DNA of 11,530 bases from Rhodospirillaceae bacterium (GCA_013349695.1 DUZD01000069.1:1-11530), one strand, 5' to 3'; shown: positions 1 through 7,268, numbered from the stretch's first letter. Notes: a model not told the origin generated them from the letters alone. Numbers and translations: made by a program.

Positions 1-116
1 GCATGGGCCAAAGTGCCAACCATTTGGCATGGGCCAAAGTGCCAACCATTTGGCATGGGCCAAAGTGCCAACCATTTGGCATGGGCCAAAGTGCCAACCA
101 TTTGGCATGGGCCAAA
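1..116. repeat. 26-bp tandem repeat array, at least 4 full copies plus a partial one
   Basis: Four identical 26-bp units occupy 1-26, 27-52, 53-78 and 79-104. A fifth unit matches only for its first 12 bases (105-116). The window starts inside the array, so it may extend to the left. Each unit holds three TTGGC/GCCAA half-sites that form overlapping inverted repeats: TTTGGC-N4-GCCAA(A) and TGCCAA-CCAT-TTGGCA. The array lies downstream of the fliN stop codon. It has no stop codon in any frame on either strand, but this follows from the repeat composition and is not evidence of coding. It could be a cluster of protein-binding sites, a structured minisatellite or a simple slippage product; the sequence does not decide. 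Confidence 0.95.
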
Positions 117-147
117 ATGTCTTGCTATTTGCAATCAAGCGGAAAGG

Positions 148-178
148 CGGAAATTAGTATGCTGTCACCGAATTTCCG
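148..178 (-). terminator. Hairpin directly after the fliN stop codon, possible terminator
   Basis: CGGAAATT (148-155) and AATTTCCG (171-178) form a perfect 8-bp stem with a 15-nt loop, ending one base from the fliN stop codon. No run of T follows on the minus strand, so it is not a classical intrinsic terminator. It may protect the mRNA 3' end or have no role. Confidence 0.3.
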
Positions 179-457
179 TTACTTCTTGATAACCTCGGTT
201 ATGGTGATGCCCAGACGGTCTTCGATGACAACCACCTCGCCCCGGGCCACCAGTTGGTTTTCGGCGCGAAGTTCAATCGAGTCGCCGACACGCCGGTCCA
301 ATTCGACGACGGCGCCGCGGCCCAATTTGAGAATCTGACTCACCTTCATCACCGCCGTTCCGAGAACGGCGGTGATGTCGACGGAAATATTGTAGGCGGC
401 TTCCATCTTGCCGTCGGCGTCCGCCGCTTGCGGGTCGTCTTCGTCAGCCATCACCAT
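179..457 (-). CDS. fliN: Flagellar motor switch protein FliN
   Basis: FliN forms part of the cytoplasmic C-ring of the flagellar basal body, where with FliM and FliG it sets rotation direction and helps dock export substrates. The 92-residue product has an acidic N-terminal tail of about 25 residues and a complete SpoA (CheC/FliN C-terminal) domain at about 26-90. The domain shows the family pattern: a TAVLG stretch, ILKLGRGAVVELDR, then NQLVARGEVVVIEDRLGITI. The frame is open to a TTG at 487. I prefer ATG 457 or ATG 451, because a purine-rich stretch reading GGGTGGGAA lies just upstream; its spacing is best for 451. The gene stands alone here: upstream is a YjbQ-family gene 252 bp away, where alphaproteobacteria often have fliH/fliG. 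The product call is firm; the exact start is not. Confidence 0.93.
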   Translation of the reverse strand: MVMADEDDPQAADADGKMEAAYNISVDITAVLGTAVMKVSQILKLGRGAVVELDRRVGDSIELRAENQLVARGEVVVIEDRLGITITEVIKK

Positions 458-709
458 TTCCCACCCGCCCGATACGGGAAACGCCAATTATCGCACCGCC
501 TTGAAGATTGGCCGCGAGGCCCGGACGTGAAACGAAAACCACGATTTCCAATCTGTTCACGACATGACGGCTATACGAATTTCATTCCCGTTGACGCGGA
601 TTGTCTAGGTTATTCACTAAGACGTCATTAACGTAACTCCGATCCGCCGCCGCGTCCATCGCCGGTTGCCCCCGCCAGGGTCGAAACCGCTAGCGGCCGC
701 GAAAGCGCC

Positions 710-1138
710 TTATCCTTGGCCCAGGACCGTGACCTCGACGGTTCTTCGCCGGCCGCGGATATCGTGGTTGACGAGGACGGCCTGTTGCCAGGTTCCGAGA
801 CGGAGGATTCCATCGCGGACCGGCAGCACCAGCGACGGCCCCAGCAGCGCCGCCTGGACGTGGCTGTGGCCGTTGCCGTCGCGCCAAGCCAGTTCGTGCA
901 TGTATTCGATTCCCGGCGGCGCCAGCCGCTCGATAGCCCGCTTGAAGTCCTCCACCGCTCCCGGTTCGTACTCGATGGTGGTCAGCGAGCCGGTCGAGCC
1001 GACGACCGTCGCCTGGGCCGAGCCCTCGCCGACGCCGGAGGCGGCGACGACGCGGCCAATTTCGTCGGTGACGTCGGCGACGTCGGGTCCGGCCATGAGC
1101 GCCACCTCGAACGAACGGCAATAAACGATCAATTCCAT
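710..1138 (-). CDS. yjbQ: YjbQ / UPF0047 family protein (secondary thiamine-phosphate synthase-like)
   Basis: This 142-residue protein has the YjbQ/UPF0047 (PF01894) signature in its C-terminal half: GNGHSHVQAALLGPS, then the LGTWQQ motif, then a VNHDIRGRRRTVEV ending. Family members are small cytoplasmic trimers. Some can replace thiamine-phosphate synthase weakly, but their physiological role is not settled. Length is normal for the family. ATG 1138 is supported by a GAGG five bases upstream; an internal ATG about 14 codons in is less likely. The gene starts 64 bp after the valS stop codon on the same strand with no obvious terminator between, so co-transcription with valS is plausible. No thiamine genes lie nearby, so context does not support the thiamine role. 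Confidence 0.88.
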   Translation of the reverse strand: MELIVYCRSFEVALMAGPDVADVTDEIGRVVAASGVGEGSAQATVVGSTGSLTTIEYEPGAVEDFKRAIERLAPPGIEYMHELAWRDGNGHSHVQAALLGPSLVLPVRDGILRLGTWQQAVLVNHDIRGRRRTVEVTVLGQG

Positions 1139-1202
1139 TGCAGCCTCGTTTCCTTGAAATCCCCGGCCGCCGCCGACGGGGTCCTTTCGGCCAAAGCGGT
1201 AT

Positions 1203-3854
1203 TTATATCGCCGACAGGCGGTTCAGGGCCTCGCTACGCTTGCTCCGCGCCCGCGCCGCATCGGCGCGGCGCTGGCGTTCGGTGTCGACGACGGCGGCCG
1301 GCGCCTTGGCGGTGAAATTGGCGTTGGCGAGCTTGCTGTCGTGTTTGCCGATCTCGCCGTCGAGCCTGGCGATTTCCTTCTCCAGGCGGGCCTTTTCCGC
1401 CGCCAGGTCGATGACCTCGGCAAGGGGCAGAATCACCGTCGCCTCGTCAAGGACATCCTGGACGGCGCCCTCCGGCACCTCGCCGTCCAAGGGTTCGATC
1501 GACGCCAGCCGCGCCAGGGTGACGATCGATGAGCGATGGCTTTCCATGCGGGCCGTGGCGGCGGCGCCCATGTCCTTGAGCAAAAGCGGGATTTTCGCCG
1601 CCGCCGGAACGTTCATCTCGGCGCGGACGGCGCGGACGTTGGAGATCAGGCGCACCACCCAGTCCATTTCCGCCGCCGCCGCTTCATCGATCAGCGTCGC
1701 CGGCAGCTCCGGCCATGGGGCGGTGATCAAGGGACCATGGCGCTCGCCCGCCAACTGTTCCCACAGCTCCTCGGTGATGAAGGGAATGACCGGATGGAGC
1801 AAATGCAAAAGCCGGTCGAGAACCCAGGCGGCGGTGGCGCGGGTTTCCTTGGCGGCCTCTTCATCGCCGCCCTGGAACATGGGCTTGGTGAATTCCAGGT
1901 ACCAGTCGCAAAAGGTTCCCCAGGCGAATTGATAAAGCGCCGCCGCCGCCTCGTTGAAGCGGTAGTCCTCGATGGCGGCGGCGGTCGCGGCGGCGGTTTC
2001 GGCGAGCTTGCCGATGATCCAACGGTTGACCGTCAAGCCGGCCGAGAGCGGATCGAAGCCGGCGCCAAGCTGGCAGCCGTTGATCTGGCAAAACCGCGCC
2101 GCGTTCCACAGCTTGGTGGCGAAGTTGCGGTAGCCCTCGACCCGGCTTTCCGACAGCTTGACATCGCGGCCCTGGGCGGCGAAAGCGGTCAGTGTGAAAC
2201 GCAGCGCGTCGGCTCCATATTTGTCGATCAGCTCGATGGGATCGATGACGTTGCCCTTGGATTTCGACATTTTTTGGCCCTTCTCGTCGCGGACCAGGGC
2301 GTGAATGTAAACGGTATGGAACGGCGCGGAGCCAAGGAAATGCAACCCCATCATCATCATCCGGGCGACCCAGAAGAAAATGATGTCAAAGCCGGTGACC
2401 AGGACGTCGGTGGGGTAATAACGCTTGACCTCGGGCCGGTCGGCGGGCCAGCCGAGGGTCGAGAACGGCCACAACGCCGATGAGAACCAGGTGTCGAGAA
2501 CGTCGGCGTCGCGGACCAGTTCCACCTCCTTGCCGTAGTGTTCTCCGGCCGCCTCCAGAGCCTTCTCCTCGGTCATTTCGACGAAGACTTCGCCGTCGGG
2601 GCCGTACCAGGCGGGAATCTGGTGCCCCCACCAGATCTGCCGGGAGATGCACCAGGGCCGGATGTTGCGCATCCACTCGAAATAAGTCTTCTCCCATTGC
2701 TTGGGCACGAACCGGGTGTCGCCCTTTTCCACCGCCTCGATGGCCGGTTCGGCGAGGCGCCCGGCGTCGACGAACCACTGGTCGGTGAGCCAGGGTTCGA
2801 TGGCAACGCCGGAACGGTCCCCGTAGGGCACCATCATCAGGTTGTCCTCGGCCTTTTCCAAGAGGCCCAGGGATTCCATTTCCTTGACGATGGCGTCGCG
2901 GGCCTCGAAGCGGTCGACGCCCCGGTAGTGTTCCGGCGCGTTGTCGTTCATCCGCGCGTTGCCGTCCAAGACGTTGATCATCGCCAGATCGTGGCGGCGG
3001 CCGACCTCGAAGTCGTTGAAATCATGGGCAGGAGTGATCTTCACCGCGCCGCTGCCCTTGGCCGGATCGGCATACTCGTCGGCGACGACGGGAATGGGCC
3101 GCCCGGCGATGGGCAGGATACAGTTGCCGCCGATAAGATTCCGGTAACGGTCGTCGTCGGGATGGACGGCGACGGCGGTATCGCCGAGCATGGTCTCGGG
3201 ACGGGTGGTGGCGACGGTAATGAAAACGCCTTGCCGGTCCTCGACCGGGTACTTGAAATACCACATCCGGCCATGGACCTCGCGCTGCTCCACCTCGAGG
3301 TCGGAAATGGCGGTGTGCAGCAAGGGATCCCAGTTGACCAACCGCTTGTCCCGATAGATCAGGCCCTCTTTGTAAAGCTCGACGAAAACCTTGCGGACGG
3401 CTGCCGACAGGCCCTCGTCCATGGTGAAGCGCTGACGCGACCAGTCGCACGACGCGCCCAGGCGCTTGAGCTGGTCGATGATGGCGCCGCCTGATTCCTC
3501 CTTCCATTTCCAGATGCGCTCGACGAACTTGTCGCGGCCAAGGTGGTGGCGGGTCAGGTCGTCCTTCTCCAGTTGCCGTTCGACAACCATTTGGGTGGCG
3601 ATGCCGGCGTGGTCGGTGCCCGGCTGCCAAAGGACGTCGTCGCCCTTCATGCGCCGATAGCGGATAATGATGTCCTGCAAGGTGTTGTTGAGGGCATGGC
3701 CCATGTGCAGGCTGCCGGTGACGTTGGGCGGCGGGATGACGATGGTATAAGGATCGGCGCCGGGCCGCCGGCCACAGGCGAAGGCGTCCGACCGCTCCCA
3801 GGCGGAATAATGTTTTTCCTCGACCTCGGCGGGCCGATAGGTTTTGTCCAGCAT
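1203..3854 (-). CDS. valS: Valyl-tRNA synthetase
   Basis: This class I aminoacyl-tRNA synthetase charges tRNA-Val and edits mischarged threonine. The 883-residue protein carries the HIGH-type ATP motif as HMGH at about 50-53, preceded by PPPNVTGSL, and the KMSKS loop at about 528-532 within GQKMSKSKGN. Between them lies the editing (CP1) insertion, which includes the TTRPETMLGDTAVAV stretch. An anticodon-binding helical domain follows, then a C-terminal coiled coil at about 813-883 rich in Lys, Arg and Glu, typical of ValS. The size fits alphaproteobacterial ValS. The start is ATG 3854 with an AAGGA-like site about ten bases upstream. It lies downstream of popZ and tolC on the same strand, an arrangement common in alphaproteobacteria, and upstream of yjbQ. 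Confidence 0.98.
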   Translation of the reverse strand: MLDKTYRPAEVEEKHYSAWERSDAFACGRRPGADPYTIVIPPPNVTGSLHMGHALNNTLQDIIIRYRRMKGDDVLWQPGTDHAGIATQMVVERQLEKDDLTRHHLGRDKFVERIWKWKEESGGAIIDQLKRLGASCDWSRQRFTMDEGLSAAVRKVFVELYKEGLIYRDKRLVNWDPLLHTAISDLEVEQREVHGRMWYFKYPVEDRQGVFITVATTRPETMLGDTAVAVHPDDDRYRNLIGGNCILPIAGRPIPVVADEYADPAKGSGAVKITPAHDFNDFEVGRRHDLAMINVLDGNARMNDNAPEHYRGVDRFEARDAIVKEMESLGLLEKAEDNLMMVPYGDRSGVAIEPWLTDQWFVDAGRLAEPAIEAVEKGDTRFVPKQWEKTYFEWMRNIRPWCISRQIWWGHQIPAWYGPDGEVFVEMTEEKALEAAGEHYGKEVELVRDADVLDTWFSSALWPFSTLGWPADRPEVKRYYPTDVLVTGFDIIFFWVARMMMMGLHFLGSAPFHTVYIHALVRDEKGQKMSKSKGNVIDPIELIDKYGADALRFTLTAFAAQGRDVKLSESRVEGYRNFATKLWNAARFCQINGCQLGAGFDPLSAGLTVNRWIIGKLAETAAATAAAIEDYRFNEAAAALYQFAWGTFCDWYLEFTKPMFQGGDEEAAKETRATAAWVLDRLLHLLHPVIPFITEELWEQLAGERHGPLITAPWPELPATLIDEAAAAEMDWVVRLISNVRAVRAEMNVPAAAKIPLLLKDMGAAATARMESHRSSIVTLARLASIEPLDGEVPEGAVQDVLDEATVILPLAEVIDLAAEKARLEKEIARLDGEIGKHDSKLANANFTAKAPAAVVDTERQRRADAARARSKRSEALNRLSAI

Positions 3855-3947
3855 CGCTGAACCGTCCTTGTACTGGTGTGGAACGCGCTCGAATTTCCCA
3901 GCTTGGTGGGACTAAGGCGGTTTTGCCATCAGGTCAAGCTGGAAGCC

Positions 3948-4565
3948 TTACAAGTCCAGTTTTTCCGCCCGGTTGACCATAAGATCGATTTCTTTTTTGA
4001 CGAGGCGTTCGATCAGATAGGGCAGATTACGGTCCAGCCACTCCCGCAAGACCGGGCGCAACATCTCCCGCACCATCCCCTCGAGAGTCAAGGCACCGCC
4101 GCCGATCTGCAGATCCCGCTGATTGAGAATGGCGCGCGCCAGCTCGGAAAGGATATCGGTCGACTCCTGGGTCGTCCGCCCCGAAACAATGGTTTCCGGC
4201 GGCGTGATCATCGCCGCGGTGAGTTCGAGAACATTTTCCGGTTCCGGCGCCGACTCGGGTAGCGGCTCGGGTGGCGGTTCCGGCGCCGGCTCGGGTAGCG
4301 GCTCGGGTAGCGGTTCGGGTTCCGGCTCGGGTTCGGGTTCCGGCTCGGGCTCAAGTTCCGCCAACTCGATTTCCGGCTCGGGTTCCGGCTCGGGCTCGGG
4401 CTCCGGCTCCGGCTCGGGCTCCGGTGCCGGCTCGGGTTCCGGCTCGGGTTCGGGTTCGGCCTCGGAATCGGGTTCGGACAGAATCCGCCGAATGGAGGAG
4501 AGAATGTCCTCCATCGATGGTTCTTGAGTTGAATCCTCTTCTACCGGCCCATCTTCTTCACTCAT
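3948..4565 (-). CDS. popZ: PopZ-family (DUF2497) polar organising protein with an expanded Glu-Pro tract
   Basis: PopZ self-assembles at the cell pole in alphaproteobacteria and there anchors the centromere (via ParB) and regulatory proteins. The 205-residue product has the family layout. A short N-terminal helix sits at about 16-31 (SMEDILSSIRRILSE). A long disordered acidic Pro-rich linker covers about 32-110. The C-terminal oligomerisation helices cover about 135-205, including LEGMVREMLRPVLREWLDRN and LIERLVKKEIDLM. The linker is almost pure Glu-Pro repeats, longer and more regular than the mixed Pro/Glu/Asp linker of Caulobacter PopZ (177 aa). Its coding DNA is a degenerate hexanucleotide repeat. 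Start ATG 4565 has only a weak GGATG upstream. The gene lies 93 bp upstream of valS and 72 bp downstream of tolC, all in the same direction. Confidence 0.9.
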   Translation of the reverse strand: MSEEDGPVEEDSTQEPSMEDILSSIRRILSEPDSEAEPEPEPEPEPAPEPEPEPEPEPEPEPEPEIELAELEPEPEPEPEPEPEPLPEPLPEPAPEPPPEPLPESAPEPENVLELTAAMITPPETIVSGRTTQESTDILSELARAILNQRDLQIGGGALTLEGMVREMLRPVLREWLDRNLPYLIERLVKKEIDLMVNRAEKLDL

Positions 4566-4637
4566 CTATCATCCATTCAAATCATGGAACCTTGGCCATG
4601 AAGAAGTTACCGAAGCGTTACCGGTATTTCAGCAAGT

Positions 4638-6026
4638 TTACCTATTTTTTCCGATACCGCCCTGGATGGCGCCGCCAAACCATTTGTAGCGCACTTGCCG
4701 ATAATGAACCTCTGGATCGTAGAAATCCACAGGCAGTTGCAATTGCCCCGCGGTTAATTGGCCCATGGCTTTTTTCAGTTCGTAAATGGCCACCATTTCA
4801 TCGCGCTTGGCCCTTACGAGATCAACCCTTGCGTCCAAAAGCTCCTGCTCGGCGTCGAGAATGTCGAGGACCGTTCGCGAGCCGACGGCGGCCTCGCGTT
4901 CAACGCCTTCGAGGGCGATTTCGTTGGCCTTGATCTGCGATAAAAAAGATTCGATTCGGGCGCGCGCCGTTTGCAGCCCCTCCCAGGCCTGGGTCGCCTC
5001 CTCGGTGGCGTCGCGGCGCGCCTGATCGATTTTGCGCCGCAGTTCGGCCGCCGTCTGGCGGGCTTCGCGCAGGCGCGAATAGACGGAGCCCGACTGATAG
5101 AGGGGTACGCTCAGGGTCACCTTGGCCGTGTAGGTGTCGGACCGGCTGTCCTTGCCGGAGGAATTGAAAGCGCGACTCGCCGAACCTTCCAAGTCGACCG
5201 AGGGCAGCAATTCGCCGCGAACCTCGGCGACATCGTCAAGCGAAGCCCTTTCGTCGAATTCGGCCTCGATCACGATGGGATTGTCGATGGCCGCGGCGCT
5301 GATCGCCTCGGCTTCGCTGGTCGGCAGGCCGGCCGGCGCCTCGGGTCGGATCAGCCCGCCGGGAATTTCACCAACCGTATTGCGGTAGGAGGCGCGCGAG
5401 ACTATCAGGTCGCCCTCGGCTTGGATGCGGTCGGCGGTCTCGCGGGCCAAGCGGGCCTCGGACTGGTGGACATCCGTGCGGGTGGTCTCGCCGACCTCGA
5501 AGCGGTCCCGGCTCGCCTCGAGTTGACGTTTCAGCACTTGTTCGTTGTTGATGTTGAGTTCGAGCACTGCCTGATCGCGAAAAACGTCCATATAGGCCTT
5601 CACCACGTCGAGAAGCACGGTCTGCTCGACGTCCAGCAAGCGGGCGCGCTCGGCTTTGACCGTGTTTTCGGCCTCGCTGGTCGCCGCCAGGGTCCGCCCG
5701 CCGCGGAAAAGGGGTTGGTCCAAGGTCAGGCTCAACGAACGGGGTTCGCGGTGCTGGCGGCGGTCGGGGTCGTCGCCCGAGGTAAGGTTTTTGTAGCTGG
5801 CGGATACACCGGCGTCGCTTTCAATCTCCATCGTCGGCCGCCAGTTGGACAATGCCTGGGGCACCTGCTCGTCGACGGCGCGCAGTTTGGCTCGCTGGGC
5901 GAGGAGGGTGGGATTGTTGAGATAGGCGGCGATAAGCGCCTCGTTCAGGGTCTGCGCATGAGCCGATTGCACCAGTCCGAGCCATCCCGCCAGCAGAAAG
6001 AAGACAACGGACAACGATTTATTCAT
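4638..6026 (-). CDS. tolC: TolC-family outer membrane efflux/secretion channel
   Basis: TolC-type proteins form trimeric outer-membrane channels with a long periplasmic alpha-helical tunnel, working with RND, MFS or type I secretion partners. The 462-residue product starts with a signal peptide: MNKSL, a hydrophobic stretch to about residue 20, and a likely cut after Ala-His-Ala at 24. The mature part begins TLNEALIAAYLNNPTL, the usual start of the outer membrane efflux repeat, and shows two OEP repeats. The second has the typical YQSGSVYSRLREARQ and RTVLDILDAEQELLDARVDL motifs. No inner-membrane partner or membrane-fusion protein gene is in the window, so its substrate is unknown. Start ATG 6026 fits the signal peptide; the ribosome binding site is weak. 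The gene lies between pcm and popZ on the same strand. Confidence 0.95.
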   Translation of the reverse strand: MNKSLSVVFFLLAGWLGLVQSAHAQTLNEALIAAYLNNPTLLAQRAKLRAVDEQVPQALSNWRPTMEIESDAGVSASYKNLTSGDDPDRRQHREPRSLSLTLDQPLFRGGRTLAATSEAENTVKAERARLLDVEQTVLLDVVKAYMDVFRDQAVLELNINNEQVLKRQLEASRDRFEVGETTRTDVHQSEARLARETADRIQAEGDLIVSRASYRNTVGEIPGGLIRPEAPAGLPTSEAEAISAAAIDNPIVIEAEFDERASLDDVAEVRGELLPSVDLEGSASRAFNSSGKDSRSDTYTAKVTLSVPLYQSGSVYSRLREARQTAAELRRKIDQARRDATEEATQAWEGLQTARARIESFLSQIKANEIALEGVEREAAVGSRTVLDILDAEQELLDARVDLVRAKRDEMVAIYELKKAMGQLTAGQLQLPVDFYDPEVHYRQVRYKWFGGAIQGGIGKNR

Positions 6027-6148
6027 ACGTTATTTCGCTTTCCGCCCTTGAGAACGCCGGCAAGTCTATCCGCGTCGGCCGGCAAAGGCAAAGGGATCGC
6101 AAGGCAAGCCCGTCCAAGGCCTCGCCGTTGATCCACCGAACCTCGCCT

Positions 6149-6811
6149 TCAGAAGGTGAAAGCCGAAAGCGGCGCGAACCCCGGCAATGCCGGGGTCGCG
6201 GCGTCAAAAATATCGCGGCTTGCAACGATTCCGCCGCGGCGTGTGAAAAGCGTACCCTTGCCGAGGCTATTCGTGGATCCGTTGCCGCCGACGACCGTCA
6301 CCATGCGTCCGCCCTCGGCTAGCTGGTCGGAAATCTCCGCCGGCACGGCGGAAACGCCGCCGCTGAAAAAAATGACATCGTAGGGAGCCTGTCTGGGATA
6401 GCCTTTTTCCAGCGGCCCCTCGACGACGGCGACAGTGCCGATCTCCAATTCGGCCAGGGTGGCGATGGCCTTGGCCGCCAAGGCGCCGTCGCTTTCCAAG
6501 GCGACCACGGCGCTGGCCAAACGGTCGAGCACCGCCGATGCATAGCCAGTGCCGCAACCGATATCCAAAACCACGTCGTTGGGCCGGATCTCGGCGGCTT
6601 GAATAAGGCGGGCGAGCACCAACGGCGCCATGAGGTAGCGTCCCTGGGCGATACGGACGGCCTCGTCAACATAGGCGATGTCGGCCATCGTATTCGGCAC
6701 GAAGGTTTCGCGGGGCAATTCAGCCATTGCCGAAAGAACCAGGGGATCGGTCACCTGGTTATGCTTGATCTGGCATCTCACCATGTTGACGCGAACACTG
6801 GCGTAATCCAT
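6149..6811 (-). CDS. pcm: Protein-L-isoaspartate O-methyltransferase family protein
   Basis: Members of this SAM-dependent family methylate isoaspartyl residues in damaged proteins. The 220-residue product has the family N-terminal region (RVNMVRCQIKHNQVTD). The SAM-binding motif I is VLDIGCGTGY at about 81-90, and an acidic residue follows strand 2 (VALES). The later block includes VSAVPAEISDQLAEGGRMV. It is the divergent alphaproteobacterial subtype: the canonical TISQP-like segment before motif I reads GRYLMAPLVLARL here, so true PIMT activity is not certain. I chose ATG 6811 because GGAG lies five bases upstream; the frame stays open to 6889 and ATG 6835 is a poorer alternative. A candidate promoter lies at 6856-6884. 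The gene is first in the pcm-tolC-popZ-valS block, 122 bp before tolC. Confidence 0.88.
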   Translation of the reverse strand: MDYASVRVNMVRCQIKHNQVTDPLVLSAMAELPRETFVPNTMADIAYVDEAVRIAQGRYLMAPLVLARLIQAAEIRPNDVVLDIGCGTGYASAVLDRLASAVVALESDGALAAKAIATLAELEIGTVAVVEGPLEKGYPRQAPYDVIFFSGGVSAVPAEISDQLAEGGRMVTVVGGNGSTNSLGKGTLFTRRGGIVASRDIFDAATPALPGFAPLSAFTF

Positions 6812-6855
6812 CGCGACTCCGTTGCGGGCACTCATCGAAAGATCGTTCGCCGGGC

Positions 6856-6884
6856 TATATAATCCGGCCTGGCCGCAAACACAA
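6856..6884 (-). promoter_or_regulatory. Candidate housekeeping promoter for pcm
   Basis: On the minus strand TTGTGT (6884-6879) and TATATA (6861-6856) are separated by 17 bp. This places the transcription start near 6849, about 38 bases before the chosen pcm start codon. The -35 element matches the consensus at only three of six positions, so this is a moderate prediction. Confidence 0.4.
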
Positions 6885-6930
6885 TGCACCTCTAGCGGCT
6901 CCGCCAGCGCAACCCTCGTTTGCCGGTTTC

Positions 6931-6949
6931 CCTTGCCGGAGCGGCAAGG
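6931..6949. other. Perfect 8-bp hairpin between divergent pcm and tRNA genes
   Basis: CCTTGCCG (6931-6938) and CGGCAAGG (6942-6949) pair perfectly around a 3-nt GAG loop. It lies upstream of both the minus-strand pcm promoter and the plus-strand tRNA genes. No T-run follows on either strand. It could be a binding site or a residual stem-loop; its function is unknown. Confidence 0.5.
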
Positions 6950-7032
6950 ATTCCGGCTCCTGGAATCGCCGCCTTGACCGGCGGAAATCGAGGGTCTAAG
7001 TTCCCTTTCCTTCGCCGCCTGGACGGGGATTG

Positions 7033-7054
7033 TCTCATGCGGGATTCCATGAGA
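7033..7054 (+). other. Inverted repeat in the 5' leader of the tRNA-Cys transcript
   Basis: TCTCATG (7033-7039) and CATGAGA (7048-7054) form a 7-bp stem with an 8-nt loop. It ends 11 bases before the mature 5' end of tRNA-Cys. A TTGACC (about 6973-6978) with a TCTAAG 15 bp later is a poor promoter candidate further upstream. The hairpin would lie in the precursor leader removed by RNase P. Confidence 0.35.
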
Positions 7055-7065
7055 GCCGTGGGGTT

Positions 7066-7139
7066 GGCGCGGTGGCGGAGTGGCTACGCAGCGGCCTGCA
7101 AAGCCGTCTACGCCGGTTCGATTCCGGCCCGCGCCTCCA
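7066..7139 (+). tRNA. tRNA-Cys (GCA anticodon)
   Basis: The acceptor stem GGCGCGG (7066-7072) pairs with CCGCGCC (7129-7135). The discriminator is U at 7136, the expected identity base for Cys, and CCA is encoded at 7137-7139. The anticodon arm is a 5-bp stem (7091-7095 with 7103-7107, one G-U pair) around the loop CTGCAAA, giving anticodon GCA at 7098-7100. The T arm contains GGTTCGATTCC. It is followed after six bases by tRNA-Asn, so the two are almost certainly processed from one transcript. Confidence 0.97.
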
Positions 7140-7145
7140 GTTTAA

Positions 7146-7221
7146 TCCGGCGTAGTTCAGTTGGTAGAACGGGGGACTGTTAATCCCTATGTCGCAGGTT
7201 CGAGTCCTGCCGCCGGAGCCA
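7146..7221 (+). tRNA. tRNA-Asn (GTT anticodon)
   Basis: The acceptor stem TCCGGCG (7146-7152) pairs with CGCCGGA (7211-7217). The discriminator is G at 7218 and CCA is encoded at 7219-7221. The anticodon GTT is at 7179-7181 in the loop CTGTTAA. The D stem is GTTC/GAAC, a compensated version of the more usual GCTC/GAGC. The T arm reads GCAGGTTCGAGTCCTGC. It forms a tandem pair with tRNA-Cys, and a strong stem-loop follows eight bases later. Confidence 0.97.
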
Positions 7222-7228
7222 ATAAGAG

Positions 7229-7260
7229 CAAGGGGTTAGCCTTAACGGGCTAGCCCCTTG
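7229..7260 (+). terminator. Strong stem-loop closing the tRNA-Cys/tRNA-Asn unit
   Basis: CAAGGGGTTAGCC (7229-7241) pairs with GGCTAGCCCCTTG (7248-7260) over 13 positions, with one G-U wobble and a 6-nt loop. It begins eight bases after the CCA end of tRNA-Asn. The position suits a terminator. The downstream sequence lacks a T-tract, so intrinsic termination is likely but not certain. Confidence 0.55.
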
Positions 7261-7268
7261 ATGCTTCT

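Noticed and set aside
1..116. CRISPR array
   Set aside because: The 26-bp units are head-to-tail with no spacers between them and no cas genes nearby.
3..338. Plus-strand 111-residue frame beginning in the 26-bp repeats
   Set aside because: Its first part is only the translated tandem repeat, which is open in all frames, and the rest is antisense to fliN. No family resemblance or ribosome binding site.
458..709. Sigma-54-type promoter for fliN
   Set aside because: A TTGGCG-like element is present but the matching GC/TTGC -12 element at the fixed spacing is not. Apart from a weak TAGACA-N17-TGAAAT on the minus strand I see nothing convincing in this gap.
2538..3494. Long plus-strand frame opposite valS
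   Set aside because: High-GC coding sequence often leaves long open antisense frames. The product has no recognisable domain and valS is certain on the other strand.
4123..4527. Plus-strand frame encoding a long Ser-Gly repeat
   Set aside because: It is the exact antisense of the Glu-Pro tract of popZ. The repeat exists only because the complementary DNA is a hexanucleotide repeat.
4971..6131. 386-residue plus-strand frame opposite tolC
   Set aside because: Antisense to a secure TolC frame with signal peptide; composition and lack of domains mark it as a shadow.
6179..6195. Perfect CCCCGGC-AAT-GCCGGGG hairpin as a terminator
   Set aside because: It lies inside the pcm coding region near its 3' end and has no T-run; the codons match the family C-terminus, so it is probably incidental.
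7197..7221. Attachment-site duplication of the tRNA-Asn 3' end
   Set aside because: I looked for a second copy of the tRNA 3' segment further right in the window and found none, and there is no integrase gene.
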